Positions 48,345 through 58,230 of a DNA stretch of 64,000 nt are shown in pieces (position 1 is the stretch's first letter; every line of letters begins with the position of its first letter). The stretch is from Orobanche coerulescens (Eukaryota; Streptophyta; Magnoliopsida; Lamiales; Orobanchaceae). Location of the stretch: contig CM065802.1 in NCBI GenBank assembly GCA_033398695.1, positions 151,142,096 to 151,206,095 of the forward strand, in the 5' to 3' direction. Position numbers and translations under genes: made by a program. The notes under the pieces were generated by a model that was not told where the DNA came from, searched no databases, and worked only from the letters and a program-made list of their open reading frames with translations.

Positions 48345-50210
48345 TTAAGATGAAAACAACTCCAGATATCTAGTCTTCATACTGTCCTCCGTTTCCCAAG
48401 TGGCCTCTTCGACTCCATGTCGTGACCATTGTACTTTAACCAAGTGTATTGGTTTATTCCTCAATTGTTTGATCCGGCTATCAAGTATCTTGATTGGTCT
48501 TTCTTCGAAGGTGCCATCATTAGCTATCTCGATCTCGTCGAAATCAATGACGTGACTGGGGTCCGGTACATACTTCCGCAATTGGGATACGTGAAAAACA
48601 TTGTGAACGTGACTCAGCGATGGCGGTAAGGCCAACCTGTATGCTAAATCTCCCACTCTCTCGAGGATCTCGAATGGTCCGATATATCTCGGACTAAGTT
48701 TGCCTCTCCTCCCAAAACGGAAAATCCCTCGTGTAGGAGACACCTTCAATAGTACATGGTCTCCTGCGTCGAACTCTAAAGGGCGACGACATACATCTGC
48801 ATAAGACTTCTGTCGACTCTGGGCAGTCAACAGTCTCTCTCGAATCGAAGCTATCTTCTCTTGAGTCTGAATAACCAATTCCGGTTCCGTCCCGATCAAA
48901 TCCGAAGAATCATCCCAACACAGGGGTGATCGGCATCTTCTCCCGTATAAAGATTCAAATGGGGCCATCTTAATAGAAGCATGCCAACTGTTATTATAGG
49001 TGAACTCAATCAAGGGCAAGTGAACTTCCCAATCAGTCGACCAATCTAATGCACAAGCTCTAAGCATGTCCTCTACTGTCTGTATAGTTCTTTCAGACTG
49101 ACCATCCGTTTGGGAATGATAAGCTGTGCTAAAGTTTAGCTCAGTCCCCAAAGCCCTGTGAACTGCTTTCCAGAAGTGTGACACGAAACGACCATCTCGA
49201 TCCGAAATAATGGTCTTCGGCGTCCCGTGCAATCTGACTATCTCCGCAATAAATATTCGTGCCAATCTCTCGGGTCCCCATGAATCTTTAATTCCCAGGA
49301 AATGAGCCGACTTGGTTAGTCGATCAACTACAACCCTAATCATGTTCATTCCCGTTCTAGTCCTTGGCATACTAGTGATGAAATCCATCGAGATATCCTC
49401 CCACTTCCATTCAGGGATCGGAAGCGGCTTTAACATTCTGGCAGGTCGCTGATGTTTAATCTTAACCTGCTGACAAGTCAAACACTTCGAAACGTACTCT
49501 GCTATGTCCTTCTTCATATTCCCCCACCAGAAGTTTTGCTTTAGATCCTTATACATCTTACTACTGACTGGGTGAATAGAATAGGGCGCGCTATGAGCTT
49601 CCTTCAAAATTGTCCGTCTCAAATCATCATCATCGGGAATGCAAAGTCGACTCTGAAATCTCAGAACTCCATCGTCTTGTATTACGAATCCTGGGGCTTT
49701 TCCTTCTTTTACTTCGTCACATAATCGAAGGATCAGAGAATCGTTCAATTGTTTGGACTTGATCTCCTCGACTAGTGATGAAGTCAGTTCCATCACATAA
49801 AGTTGCCCTTGGATTCCTGGTGCCCATACTTCAATCCCCTCGCGGATCAGTTCTCGTTGAATACTGGTTTGGGATGTAAGTGCTTCCAACACTCGAAGAG
49901 AAACAGGTTTACGGCTCAAAGCATCAGCTACTACGTTTGCTTTCCCCGGATGATAGAGAATCTCCAAGTCGTAATCCTTGATCAATTCCAGCCACCTTCT
50001 CTGCCTCATGTTTAACTCTTTCTGACTGAAAATGTACTTGAGTCTCTTATGATCTGTAAAGATCTGACAATGAGTGCCATACAAATAATGTCGCCAAATT
50101 TTCAATGCAAAGACTACAGCTGCTAACTCCAGATCATGAGTCGGGTAATTAACCTCATACGATTTTAATTGCCGAGAAGCATAAGCAATCACTTTATCCT
50201 TCTGCATCAA
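48345..50210 (-). CDS. N3 RNase H end, integrase and chromodomain (intact frame)
   Basis: The 621-codon frame is open to a stop at 48345. It begins within RNase H ([24 protein letters not shown]). Integrase shows H-H-C-C zinc binding ([17 protein letters not shown] to CLTCQQVK) and catalytic acidic residues in [19 protein letters not shown] and [18 protein letters not shown] segment ([16 protein letters not shown]) and a chromodomain ([18 protein letters not shown]) follow. It is cut off from RT by a TGA/frameshift at about 50215-50230, so it is no longer part of a full polyprotein; all integrase catalytic residues are present. Confidence 0.9.
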   Translation of the reverse strand: MMQKDKVIAYASRQLKSYEVNYPTHDLELAAVVFALKIWRHYLYGTHCQIFTDHKRLKYIFSQKELNMRQRRWLELIKDYDLEILYHPGKANVVADALSRKPVSLRVLEALTSQTSIQRELIREGIEVWAPGIQGQLYVMELTSSLVEEIKSKQLNDSLILRLCDEVKEGKAPGFVIQDDGVLRFQSRLCIPDDDDLRRTILKEAHSAPYSIHPVSSKMYKDLKQNFWWGNMKKDIAEYVSKCLTCQQVKIKHQRPARMLKPLPIPEWKWEDISMDFITSMPRTRTGMNMIRVVVDRLTKSAHFLGIKDSWGPERLARIFIAEIVRLHGTPKTIISDRDGRFVSHFWKAVHRALGTELNFSTAYHSQTDGQSERTIQTVEDMLRACALDWSTDWEVHLPLIEFTYNNSWHASIKMAPFESLYGRRCRSPLCWDDSSDLIGTEPELVIQTQEKIASIRERLLTAQSRQKSYADVCRRPLEFDAGDHVLLKVSPTRGIFRFGRRGKLSPRYIGPFEILERVGDLAYRLALPPSLSHVHNVFHVSQLRKYVPDPSHVIDFDEIEIANDGTFEERPIKILDSRIKQLRNKPIHLVKVQWSRHGVEEATWETEDSMKTRYLELFSS

Positions 50211-50214
50211 TACA

Positions 50215-51369
50215 CAACCTGCACTCGATTCAAGCGTCGCAGTATACCATAAATCCGTCAGTTCCCTCTGGCAGCGCTAATATAGGTGCTGTCGTCAGCC
50301 TCCTCTTAAGTTCGTCAAAACCAGCCTGGCACTTCTCATTCCACATGAACTTTTGAGTTTTCTGTAACAACTGGGTGAGCGGACGAGCAATTTTGGAAAA
50401 TCCCTCTACAAAGCGGCGATAATACCCAGCAAGTCCTAAGAAGCGTCGGACTTCTTTCATGTTTTTAGGAGCTTCCCAATCCAAGATTGCTTCGACTTTC
50501 TTCGGGTCCACCTGAACTCCGTCGGCTGATATCACATGCCCAAGGAAGGTTACTTCCTTAAGCCAGAACTCGCATTTAGAAAATTTTGCGTACAGCTGTT
50601 CCTTCCTCAAGGTGCTTAAAACCACACGCAAATGCTCGGCATGCTCCTCCGCGTCCTTCGAATATATCAAGATGTCATTAATGAAGACGACCACAAATTT
50701 ATCCAAGTATTCCAAGAATACCCGATTCATCAATTGCATGAATACTGCAGGAGCATTGGTAAGTCCAAATGGCATCACTACGAATTCATAATGCCTGTAC
50801 CGGGATCTGAAAGCAGATTTCGGTATATCCGATTCCTTAATTCTCAACTGGTGGTATCCTGATCGCAAGTCAATTTTCGAGAATACCCTTGCCCCCTGCA
50901 GTTGATCAAACAAGTCGTCGATCCGAGGTATAGGATACTTATTCTTGATCGTCATCTTGTTGAGCTCCCTGTAATCAATACACAATCGGAGGGATCCGTC
51001 TTTCTTCCAGACAAAGAGAACGGGCGCTCCCCAAGGAGAAACACTAGGTTGGATATAGCCCTTCTGTAACAATTCCTCCAGTTGCTTCTTGAGTTCATAC
51101 ATCTCGGTTGGCGCCATGCGGTATGGTGCTCTGGAAATAGGAGCTGCTCCAGGCTCTAATTCGATAGTGAATTCCACTCCCCTCTGCGGAGGTAGCCCAG
51201 GTAGTTCGTCAGGAAATACATCCGAGAACTCATTCACAACTGAAATAGACGAGAGCTCTACTCCTTCCTCTTTCCTCATGGCATAGCACCAAAGTCCGTG
51301 ACATCCTCGCTTGATAATTTCACGGCTTTCATTGCCTTGATCAATTTTCCCGAGCTTCCCGGTCTCCAT
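50215..51369 (-). pseudogene. N3 reverse transcriptase with altered active site
   Basis: RT runs from [20 protein letters not shown] through [38 protein letters not shown] and [16 protein letters not shown] to MVYCDA. The catalytic box reads FIND (50674-50685) where N1 and N2 have FIDD, so one essential aspartate is replaced by asparagine. A TGA and frameshift after VYCDA interrupt RNase H. The upstream junction with protease is a frameshift near 51300-51369. Confidence 0.88.
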
Positions 51370-51788
51370 CCTCGGAATAAGTGTTCAGATCCGTCATCAG
51401 CAATGATGGAAATGACTCTCTCTCGGTAATTCAGCACAGCACCATAACGGTTGAGCCAATCATCTCCGAGAATTAAATCGTCACCGTAGATGTTAACTAC
51501 AATAAGATTCGATGGCCAATCTCTTCCTTCTATAGATACTGGGAAATCCCTAGCTTCTAGGGTTCCCACAATTTTCTCTCCGCTCGGTAATCCCACAACA
51601 TAAGGTTCACAATTATACAAGCACGAGATTTTCAAACGATTAACACAGTTCAACGATATAAAAGAATGCGTAGCTCCCGAATCGAACAAGACACTAACTG
51701 GATGCAAAAGGATCTGAATCGTACCTGATGCAACAACTGTGTTCTGATCATCAGATTTCCTCATTTCAGCGCGGAGGAATGCACCCAA
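51276..51788 (-). pseudogene. N3 aspartic protease
   Basis: The active site [13 protein letters not shown] (Asp at about 51681-51683) and [20 protein letters not shown] are intact. The frame joins gag through a stop after GFQQ (51816) and leaves frame before RT. Confidence 0.85.
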
Positions 51789-51815
51789 AGATCGTATGCC
51801 TCTCTCTTCCCAGCG

Positions 51816-52975
51816 TTACTGCTGAAATCCACTTTGCCGCGTCGGTTCACTCGTCTCCTTCGGGACTGGAGCTGGAGTGCGAGTACCAAAAGATCGGGTC
51901 GCATTCCCACAAAATGTTGCGCGATGTCCTTCCTGTCCACACTCGAAACAGGTCACAGCAGGCGCGAAACAATCACGTCGAACATGTCCCGCCTTGCCAC
52001 AGTTGTAACACTTCTTTCCTGCGTCTGAAACAGTCGGTGCTACCCGGAACTTCTTTCCACCTAGAGAAGGATGCGGAGGTCTCCTGGATGAATGAAAAGA
52101 GGACTGACCCTTGCGAGGTCCGCTACTCTTATCCTCCGTGAAGTTGCCAGACACCTTCTGTTTCTTTGCTTCCGTCGCTTTCTCTCTACGCCTCCTTCAT
52201 ATCATAGGCCAACGCCTTGTCCCGAGCATCGTCGCAAGGTGGTACATTCAAATCCGGACATATACTACTGAATTTCCGGCTTCATTCGCATGTCAAAATA
52301 AAAAATCTTCTCCGCCTCGGTCCTGGCCAAGTGGCGCACATAAGTCAGCTGGTGATTAAAAGTCTTAATCACGTCCGTCACAGATGCTTCCGAATTTTGT
52401 GGTGAGAAAAACTCCCGAACTCGGGCTTCTAATCAAGGCGAGGACAATCTCGCCTCCATCATCAATTTGAATTCCGTCCAGTCAACAATGTGCTCCTCCG
52501 GTCGAATGGCCTCCCACCAGTCGAAAGCCTCCCCGGTCAAAAGATACTGGGCGACCGGAACCTTCCTATCGTTGGGACAGTTAATCCCTGCAAAAATCTT
52601 TTCTAGTTCCTTTAGCCAATGATCCCACGAAAGCGTTTCAGCGGAACCGTCAAATTTCGGAGGATGCAATTTGACCACCTCGGTAAGCCATTTATCTCCC
52701 CGATTATCCGCGTTATGCTGCTGTCCCATCGTCGTCTGCATGCGATCCACAACTTGAGCAAACTGGTTTATCTGGGCAACCACCTGCTGAAGCACTCCCG
52801 GCACGTTAGGATCTGCATTATTATTTGCCGACCCCTGCTGTCCCCCGGAATGTGAATCCGTTTGACTAGCGGCTATCTCTGGGGTAGATACCGACTCTTC
52901 TTGCCTCGCATTTCCACGTCCGCGTCCACGACCGCGTCCGCGTCCACGACCGCGTCCACGACCTTCTCTCAACAT
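51816..52975 (-). pseudogene. N3 Gag with RG-rich N-terminus and two zinc knuckles
   Basis: The start is ATG 52975 (MLREGRGRGRG), followed by a long (RG)n tract and a capsid region (LHPPKFDGSAETLSWDHWLK, FDWWEAIRPEEHIVDW). The frame closes at 52433; the middle part to 52154 lies in other frames. The second part has knuckles CYNCGKAGHVRRDC (51969-52010) and CFECGQEGHRATFC (51909-51950), both complete. Confidence 0.85.
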
Positions 52976-53200
52976 ACTGTAAACATAAATACTCAATATC
53001 CAGGACAAACTTTCTCAAAGTACATCCATTAATGTTTACAAGACGTGAATTAAATAAAACAGTAGTATTCGAGATTAGGAAACTTACAACCACGGTCCAC
53101 ACGACGATGCTGGCTCAGCAGTGATGTTACGAACGACCAATAATCAAATAACGTAAATGCACTCCAACTAACCCGACCGCCAAGATATCCATAAATCTTA

Positions 53201-53212
53201 GCTCCGATACCA
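53201..53212 (-). other. N3 primer-binding site (iMet-type)
   Basis: TGGTATCGGAGC on the minus strand, four bases from the 5' LTR end. Confidence 0.83.
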
Positions 53213-53216
53213 TATT

Positions 53217-55556
53217 CGTAACACCCCGAGATATTCGAATAATTACAATACCGTAAACCCTTTAGATAAGGATTTACAAGGCTAATTTTAAAAGAAGTGT
53301 AAAAACAATACAATCGAACAACTGAAGTTCAAATACAGATTTGATTCAACCGATCAAATGAGTTAACTTATACAACCATATCGAATTGACTTTATTAAAA
53401 CAGACGTACTCGAGTACTATACGAACCAAGCAGACAAATCACAATAACAATAACATCAATCACATCACTGAGCCATTTCATCGTCCTGTCGGTACTGTGG
53501 TTGCCTCCCCGCTCCTCGGCTACCTGAACATCAAAACAATGTCCACCCCCGAAGGGGTTAGCAAAACAATGCTAGTACAAGTATCATCATACAATAAATC
53601 ATCAATGCATCATAAAACATGCAAACGGACTTCCGCCACCGGAATCCAACGATGCGAATCCTCACGATTCCATCAACACAATACAAGGTAATCCAGCGAT
53701 CCAGCGCCCTCAGCATAGATCCCCATGATGATCCCGTCGGACCAACGCATGGTGGAAAACCCGTCCAACGATCCAGCGCCCTCAGCATAGATCCCCATGA
53801 TGATCCTGTCGGACCAACGCATGGTGGACATTCGATCCAGCGCCCTCAGCATAGATCCTCATGACCCCCTCGGATCATTTATACCATAATCAATCAATTA
53901 TGCATACACATATGCATTTCAATATGTTCATCAATACGAACAAACAACAACGAATATCACGAGAATTCTCAGAAATACATCTCATATTCAACAATATGAA
54001 TAAAACCACAAGCATGATAAATCGAACTCGACATATGATACTTGCCTCGAAAATGGCAAGGACGAAACACTTCAATGATCTCGACACACTCGAAGGCCGC
54101 CTCCTTCGATCAACGTAACAAGCTCGAACCTTAACAAAAGGAACGATATACAAATCATCTCAAGTCGAACGATGGCCTAACAATTCGGTCTACGGCCGAA
54201 AAGCTCAAAATAACCAATCTGCTCGATCGCTTAGCGTGCGCTACGTACTCTATGTAACGCGGCGCTAAGTGCTGTTAGCGTACGCTATCGTGTAAGACTA
54301 GCGTGCGCTAGTTACGAACTGACAGTTTGAACCGGCCGATACATAACGTACGCTATGTACGTTTTGTAGGTTAACTGAACCCCGATAGCGCACGTTAACT
54401 CACATATGTTAGCGTGCGCTAACCCTGCATGGCAGAATACTGCTAACGGAAAAACTGGTTGAAAGGTGGTGAATTCATGAATTCTATGTTGATACAACAT
54501 GTCATCCTCAAGCATGTCATGCTAAAAAGGTTTGTGGAAGTTCCATGATCATGAGGTACAAATATACGGATAATCAACTCAACATCATATCTTTTCTAAG
54601 ATCTTCAAGAAATATTCTAAGTTCCGATTATTCCAAGTCCCAAAACATATGATTCCTTACGTAAAATATACGAACTAGGTAATCTCCGATTACTGATCAT
54701 AAATCGATTTGAAAACGCTTAGGAGTCTATAAACTGAGATGGTTCAAAGGTTCATACGATAAATAGTGCTGATACGTCAAAGTATCCTTCTAACATGTGA
54801 TGACCGATCATAAACGAAATAACTGGCTATCTAAGCATGATCAGACGTCCTTAAGAACATTACTAACATCGGTGAAGAATCACCTACCTCAAAGTAGTGA
54901 AGAACACGGAGGAAGTCGAAGCAATCCAACACCAAAGGCTTGAACACCAATCTCTAACGATGTATGATCTTCAATCACGAGATAGGGTGTTGATATGAAG
55001 TGTTTTGGGTGAGGGAAGTTATGTTCTAAGTGTAAGAATTCGGATAATGGGAGTAGAGAGAACTGAAATCACGAATAGGATGCTGTCCTATTTATAATAA
55101 ATGGGTATTAGCGCGCGCTATACCCTGTTCGTAGCGTGCGCTAACGGCTCACTAACTAAACTGTACTCGGCACTTAGCGTGCGCTACGCATATACCTGTA
55201 GCGTGCGCTAAGGCGTTGACTCGGCTTTTTCCCGAAAGCCATCCAGGTACATCCGACACGATCCGACATGGGTCCCCCGGCCAGATCTCACCTACCGCAC
55301 GTCTCAATCAAATTGACCATGCATAGCGTGCGCTAATGACCATATGTAGCGTGCGCTATGAATCTACGTTAGCGCACGCTAAACATAGCCGGTAGCGTGC
55401 GCTACATGCGCAGATTTACAATATTCAAATCACAACCACGGAATTAAACGCTCGACAACATCAGATTATGAAATACGGAAAAATAATACTCAGATCAAGT
55501 ACAATCATTACAATATCACCAGTTCCAATTACATAACAGAAATCCCGGGTATTACA
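53217..55556 (-). mobile_element. N3 5' LTR (right copy)
   Basis: This LTR is colinear with 45966-48309 and very similar. On the plus strand its first bases read CGTAACACCCC instead of TGTAACACCCC, so the terminal TG (CA in sense) is altered at the PBS-side end only. It has a stem-loop at 53253-53277 and a three-unit repeat near 53719, 53790 and 53855. Confidence 0.9.
55087..55405 (-). promoter_or_regulatory. N3 right LTR promoter: TAGCGTGCGCTA array and TATA box
   Basis: The order and spacing are as at 47841-48158. TATA is TATAAATAGG on the minus strand (55087-55096). By position it is the promoter of the 5' LTR. Confidence 0.68.
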
Positions 55557-55561
55557 TTATG

Positions 55562-55642
55562 CACCCGGATGGGCCATTCATTCCACCGGCTCAGCCAGCC
55601 ACACCACCCTCCTCGCCGGACGACGCCGGCACCAGTTCGTGA
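55562..55642 (+). pseudogene. N4 ORF2, C-terminal end
   Basis: Downstream of N3, a proline-rich tail (HPDGPFIPPAQPATPPSSPD) ends at TGA 55640-55642. It is the likely C-terminus of ORF2, now one frame away from the residues before the insertion. Confidence 0.55.
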
Positions 55643-56919
55643 GCTGACTGTAGGGGAGTACTTGACCTTTTTCTTTCATTGAATATTATTATTTTCGTCC
55701 ATTGAGGTCAATGTACGTCCTATGTTTGGGGGGGGGGGGTTTACTTTCTGTTGATATACTTATTGCTGTACTTATTCGTTGCACTTTTCATTATTTTTTG
55801 TTATTTTTGTTGTTGCTAGCCTTGCTTGTCATGATTTTACTCTTATTCGTGAATTTTTCGTGCTCCTTTTTGTGTGAAACTGATGTTACAATACTAATTT
55901 CTCTTAGAAGAAACAGTTGAGTTTAGTTGAGTTGCAGTCAGCGATATCTGTTTCTGTTAAGTCTTCATTTAGGTCAGAAATTTTTTCATTTTTGTAGAAA
56001 TCTTAGCAGATAAGAAAGGAGACATACGTGTTTTCAAATCGCCATCTATACGTTTGGTTACATTTTTCATGTAGCTAGTCGTCCAGTAACATAAGTCGTG
56101 TGGGCACCTAATTTGAGTTTAGAGTCGGACAGTTTTTCCCAAAAGTCGAGATATTATTTGTTCTATAATGGGAAGTCTAGTAACCATGGGTATTCACGTG
56201 ACCCGTTGTTTACTCTCGCGTAAAACGACGACCCTAATTAGACTAGTGGTTTAGAGATTTCGCATGTGCCGATGATGGGGAGCCTAGTAACCGGGGGTAT
56301 TCGCGTGATCCGTTGTTTATTCTCGCGTAAAACAGCAACCTTGAATCGGACATGCGGGAATAGCTATTCGAGTTGTTTCTCCGCTGTGGAGGGGAACTTA
56401 TAACTAGAAGCATCCATGTGCCCCATGAGTGTCTTTTACGTCAAACGGTTCCCCAACACATGAGAATGGAATTCTACCCTAGGATTGTCCCGATGAAACA
56501 TCCCGAGATCCGAACCTAGTGGTCAACTCGAATCATCTTATTAAGTATATATAAGGGAATACTGTCCGAGGGTAATTTTTTTATGAAACTCTTGAAATTT
56601 TTGCCACTAGACTGTGGGATTTGGCGAGTTAGCTTGTTTATTTTAACCTTTCATATTGACGGTCGATTAAATTCACGCTTGTTAATCTTTGAGCTTGATT
56701 TTCTTCATGAACGAGTGATTAGGACTGAAGTTGGCTACTTCGTGGAATTAGTGTGCTGGATGTAACTCACTATTACGATACTTGTACTATTCTTTGAGAT
56801 TTTCAGGGTGGTATTGATTAGGTTGAGCACTATGAGTTGCACGATTATTCACGATATTCTTTTGTTGAAATAAATTCTTTTTGTTTGAGGACAAGCAAAG
56901 GCTCAAGTTTGGGGGTATT
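55643..56919 (+). other. N4 3' non-coding region with G-run and direct repeats
   Basis: A 12-G run follows ATGTTT at 55728-55739, resembling a second polypurine tract. Three imperfect direct repeats begin near 56168, 56278 and 56392 (period about 110-114 bp; shared parts include CTAGTAACC, GGGTATTC and CTCGCGTAAAAC). The final PPT lies at 56908-56919. No protein domain is recognised. Confidence 0.6.
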
Positions 56920-58230
56920 TGTTAGGCGTATTTTTATACGCTTATTTATCATTATTTTGTATTTTTTTTGTGAGTAAATCTGCATAAATGAGCCTTTAAT
57001 GCCCTATTATTTTATGTTTTGCAGGAAATTGGAGTCCGAAAGCCGAAAGGATGAAAAACGGACGAAAACGGCGAATTTTGGCCTGGGGCCACGGCACAAG
57101 GCAAGTGGGCCGCGGCACACGCAGAGGACCAGCAGGCACCAGAGTAGACTGTACTCTGAGCCGCGGCACAGATATAGTGAGCCGCGGCCCAGAGGAAAAT
57201 TATAGCGCCCAGGTTTTTATCGGAGTCCCGTGAGCCGCGGCACAGATTAAGTGAGCCGCCGCACATGGGGCGGTTTTGGTGTACTCCGCGTGGGTTTGGG
57301 CCGTTTTGAAGCCAGTTCTCGACCTAATCACACGGACGCGATTTGGAGGCTGCTGGGAGCTATAAATAAGGGTTTAAGGCCCTAATTAATAACGGGGAGA
57401 AGGATCAATCTTGGAGCCGGAGAATAAAAGGATCGACTATCATCAAGAGCAGAGGGCGGAAGCCAGAAGAACGGAGGAATCCGAGCTCTTCATCTGCGTT
57501 TGATTTTCATGCTTTCATTTATTAATTATGTATTTTTATATTTTAGCATCTCAGGCTAAAACCCTGTTATAGGATTTTGATGAAACCTACGTTTTGACGG
57601 ACTTGCTTTTGATTATCTATATAATTCCCTTTTCTGTTGAGTTTTCCCAATCGATTTTAATGCTTTCAATTGTCTGGACAATAATTGGATTGTTTTAATT
57701 ACGCAACTCGAATCGGGAGAGGAGAGTTGGTGAGGAACTGTTGGTGAGAACCGTTTTATTTTGTGAGATAGGAATATACTCATAGGAACTACGTGTCCTT
57801 TTGAGGATTTTGTGCTTTTTGCCTATTGTCGAATTAATTCACCTAGGGATAGAGTGCGTTATTCGCCTTTAGAAAATCTATTGACCTCGGGAGAGGCGGT
57901 AGAGTATATTAGCAATCTTCGCCTTCAATAAATTGGGGAAATCATTAACTTCAGATAATCGAGAGTAAATTCGGATAAACCAAGGTGGATTCAGAATCCT
58001 AGACTTATTCATCATTTGATTTTATTTCTTCAAGCGATCGTTTTTACTGTTGGCTCTTTTATTGGTTTTATTTAGTTATTAATTGCAACCCAATTTTCGA
58101 CTGTTCAAATAAAATTAGAGTACATAAAAATCGGTACTTAGTAATTCAGTCCTCGTGGGAATGATACTCACTCATCACTTTATTACTTGTCTACGATAAC
58201 GTGCACTTGCGTTAACGAAATATCGCAACA
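56920..58230 (+). mobile_element. N4 3' LTR
   Basis: This LTR is nearly identical to 39468-40780 and follows GTTTGGGGGTATT. The promoter array starts at 57086 and 57107 (21 bp apart) and the TATA box is at 57359-57370. It is followed by the TSD GGAAG. Confidence 0.92.

Larger units (their letters stand above)
45966..55556 (-). mobile_element. N3: full-length chromodomain gypsy element, best preserved
   Basis: N3 is a 9.59-kb element with TSD TTATG (45961-45965 and 55557-55561), LTRs of 2344 and 2340 bp (45966-48309 and 53217-55556), an iMet-type PBS (53201-53212) and a PPT (48310-48322, purine-rich on the minus strand). Coding lies on the minus strand as gag-protease-RT-RNase H-integrase-chromodomain, with a 621-codon RNase H/integrase frame intact. 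It sits in N4 ORF2 and is the innermost insertion of the C1/N4/N3 nest. Confidence 0.94.
39468..58230 (+). mobile_element. N4: Athila-like element lacking RT and integrase, split by N3
   Basis: TSD GGAAG flanks the element (39463-39467 and 58231-58235). Its LTRs are 1313 and 1311 bp (39468-40780 and 56920-58230) and nearly identical by eye. It has a tRNA-Asp PBS and a PPT (GTTTGGGGGTATT, about 56908-56919). Internal coding is gag-protease, then an internal motif array, then ORF2; no RT, RNase H or integrase sequence is present. N3 (45966-55556) lies in ORF2. Without N3 it is about 9.2 kb. It must depend on enzymes supplied in trans. Confidence 0.9.
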
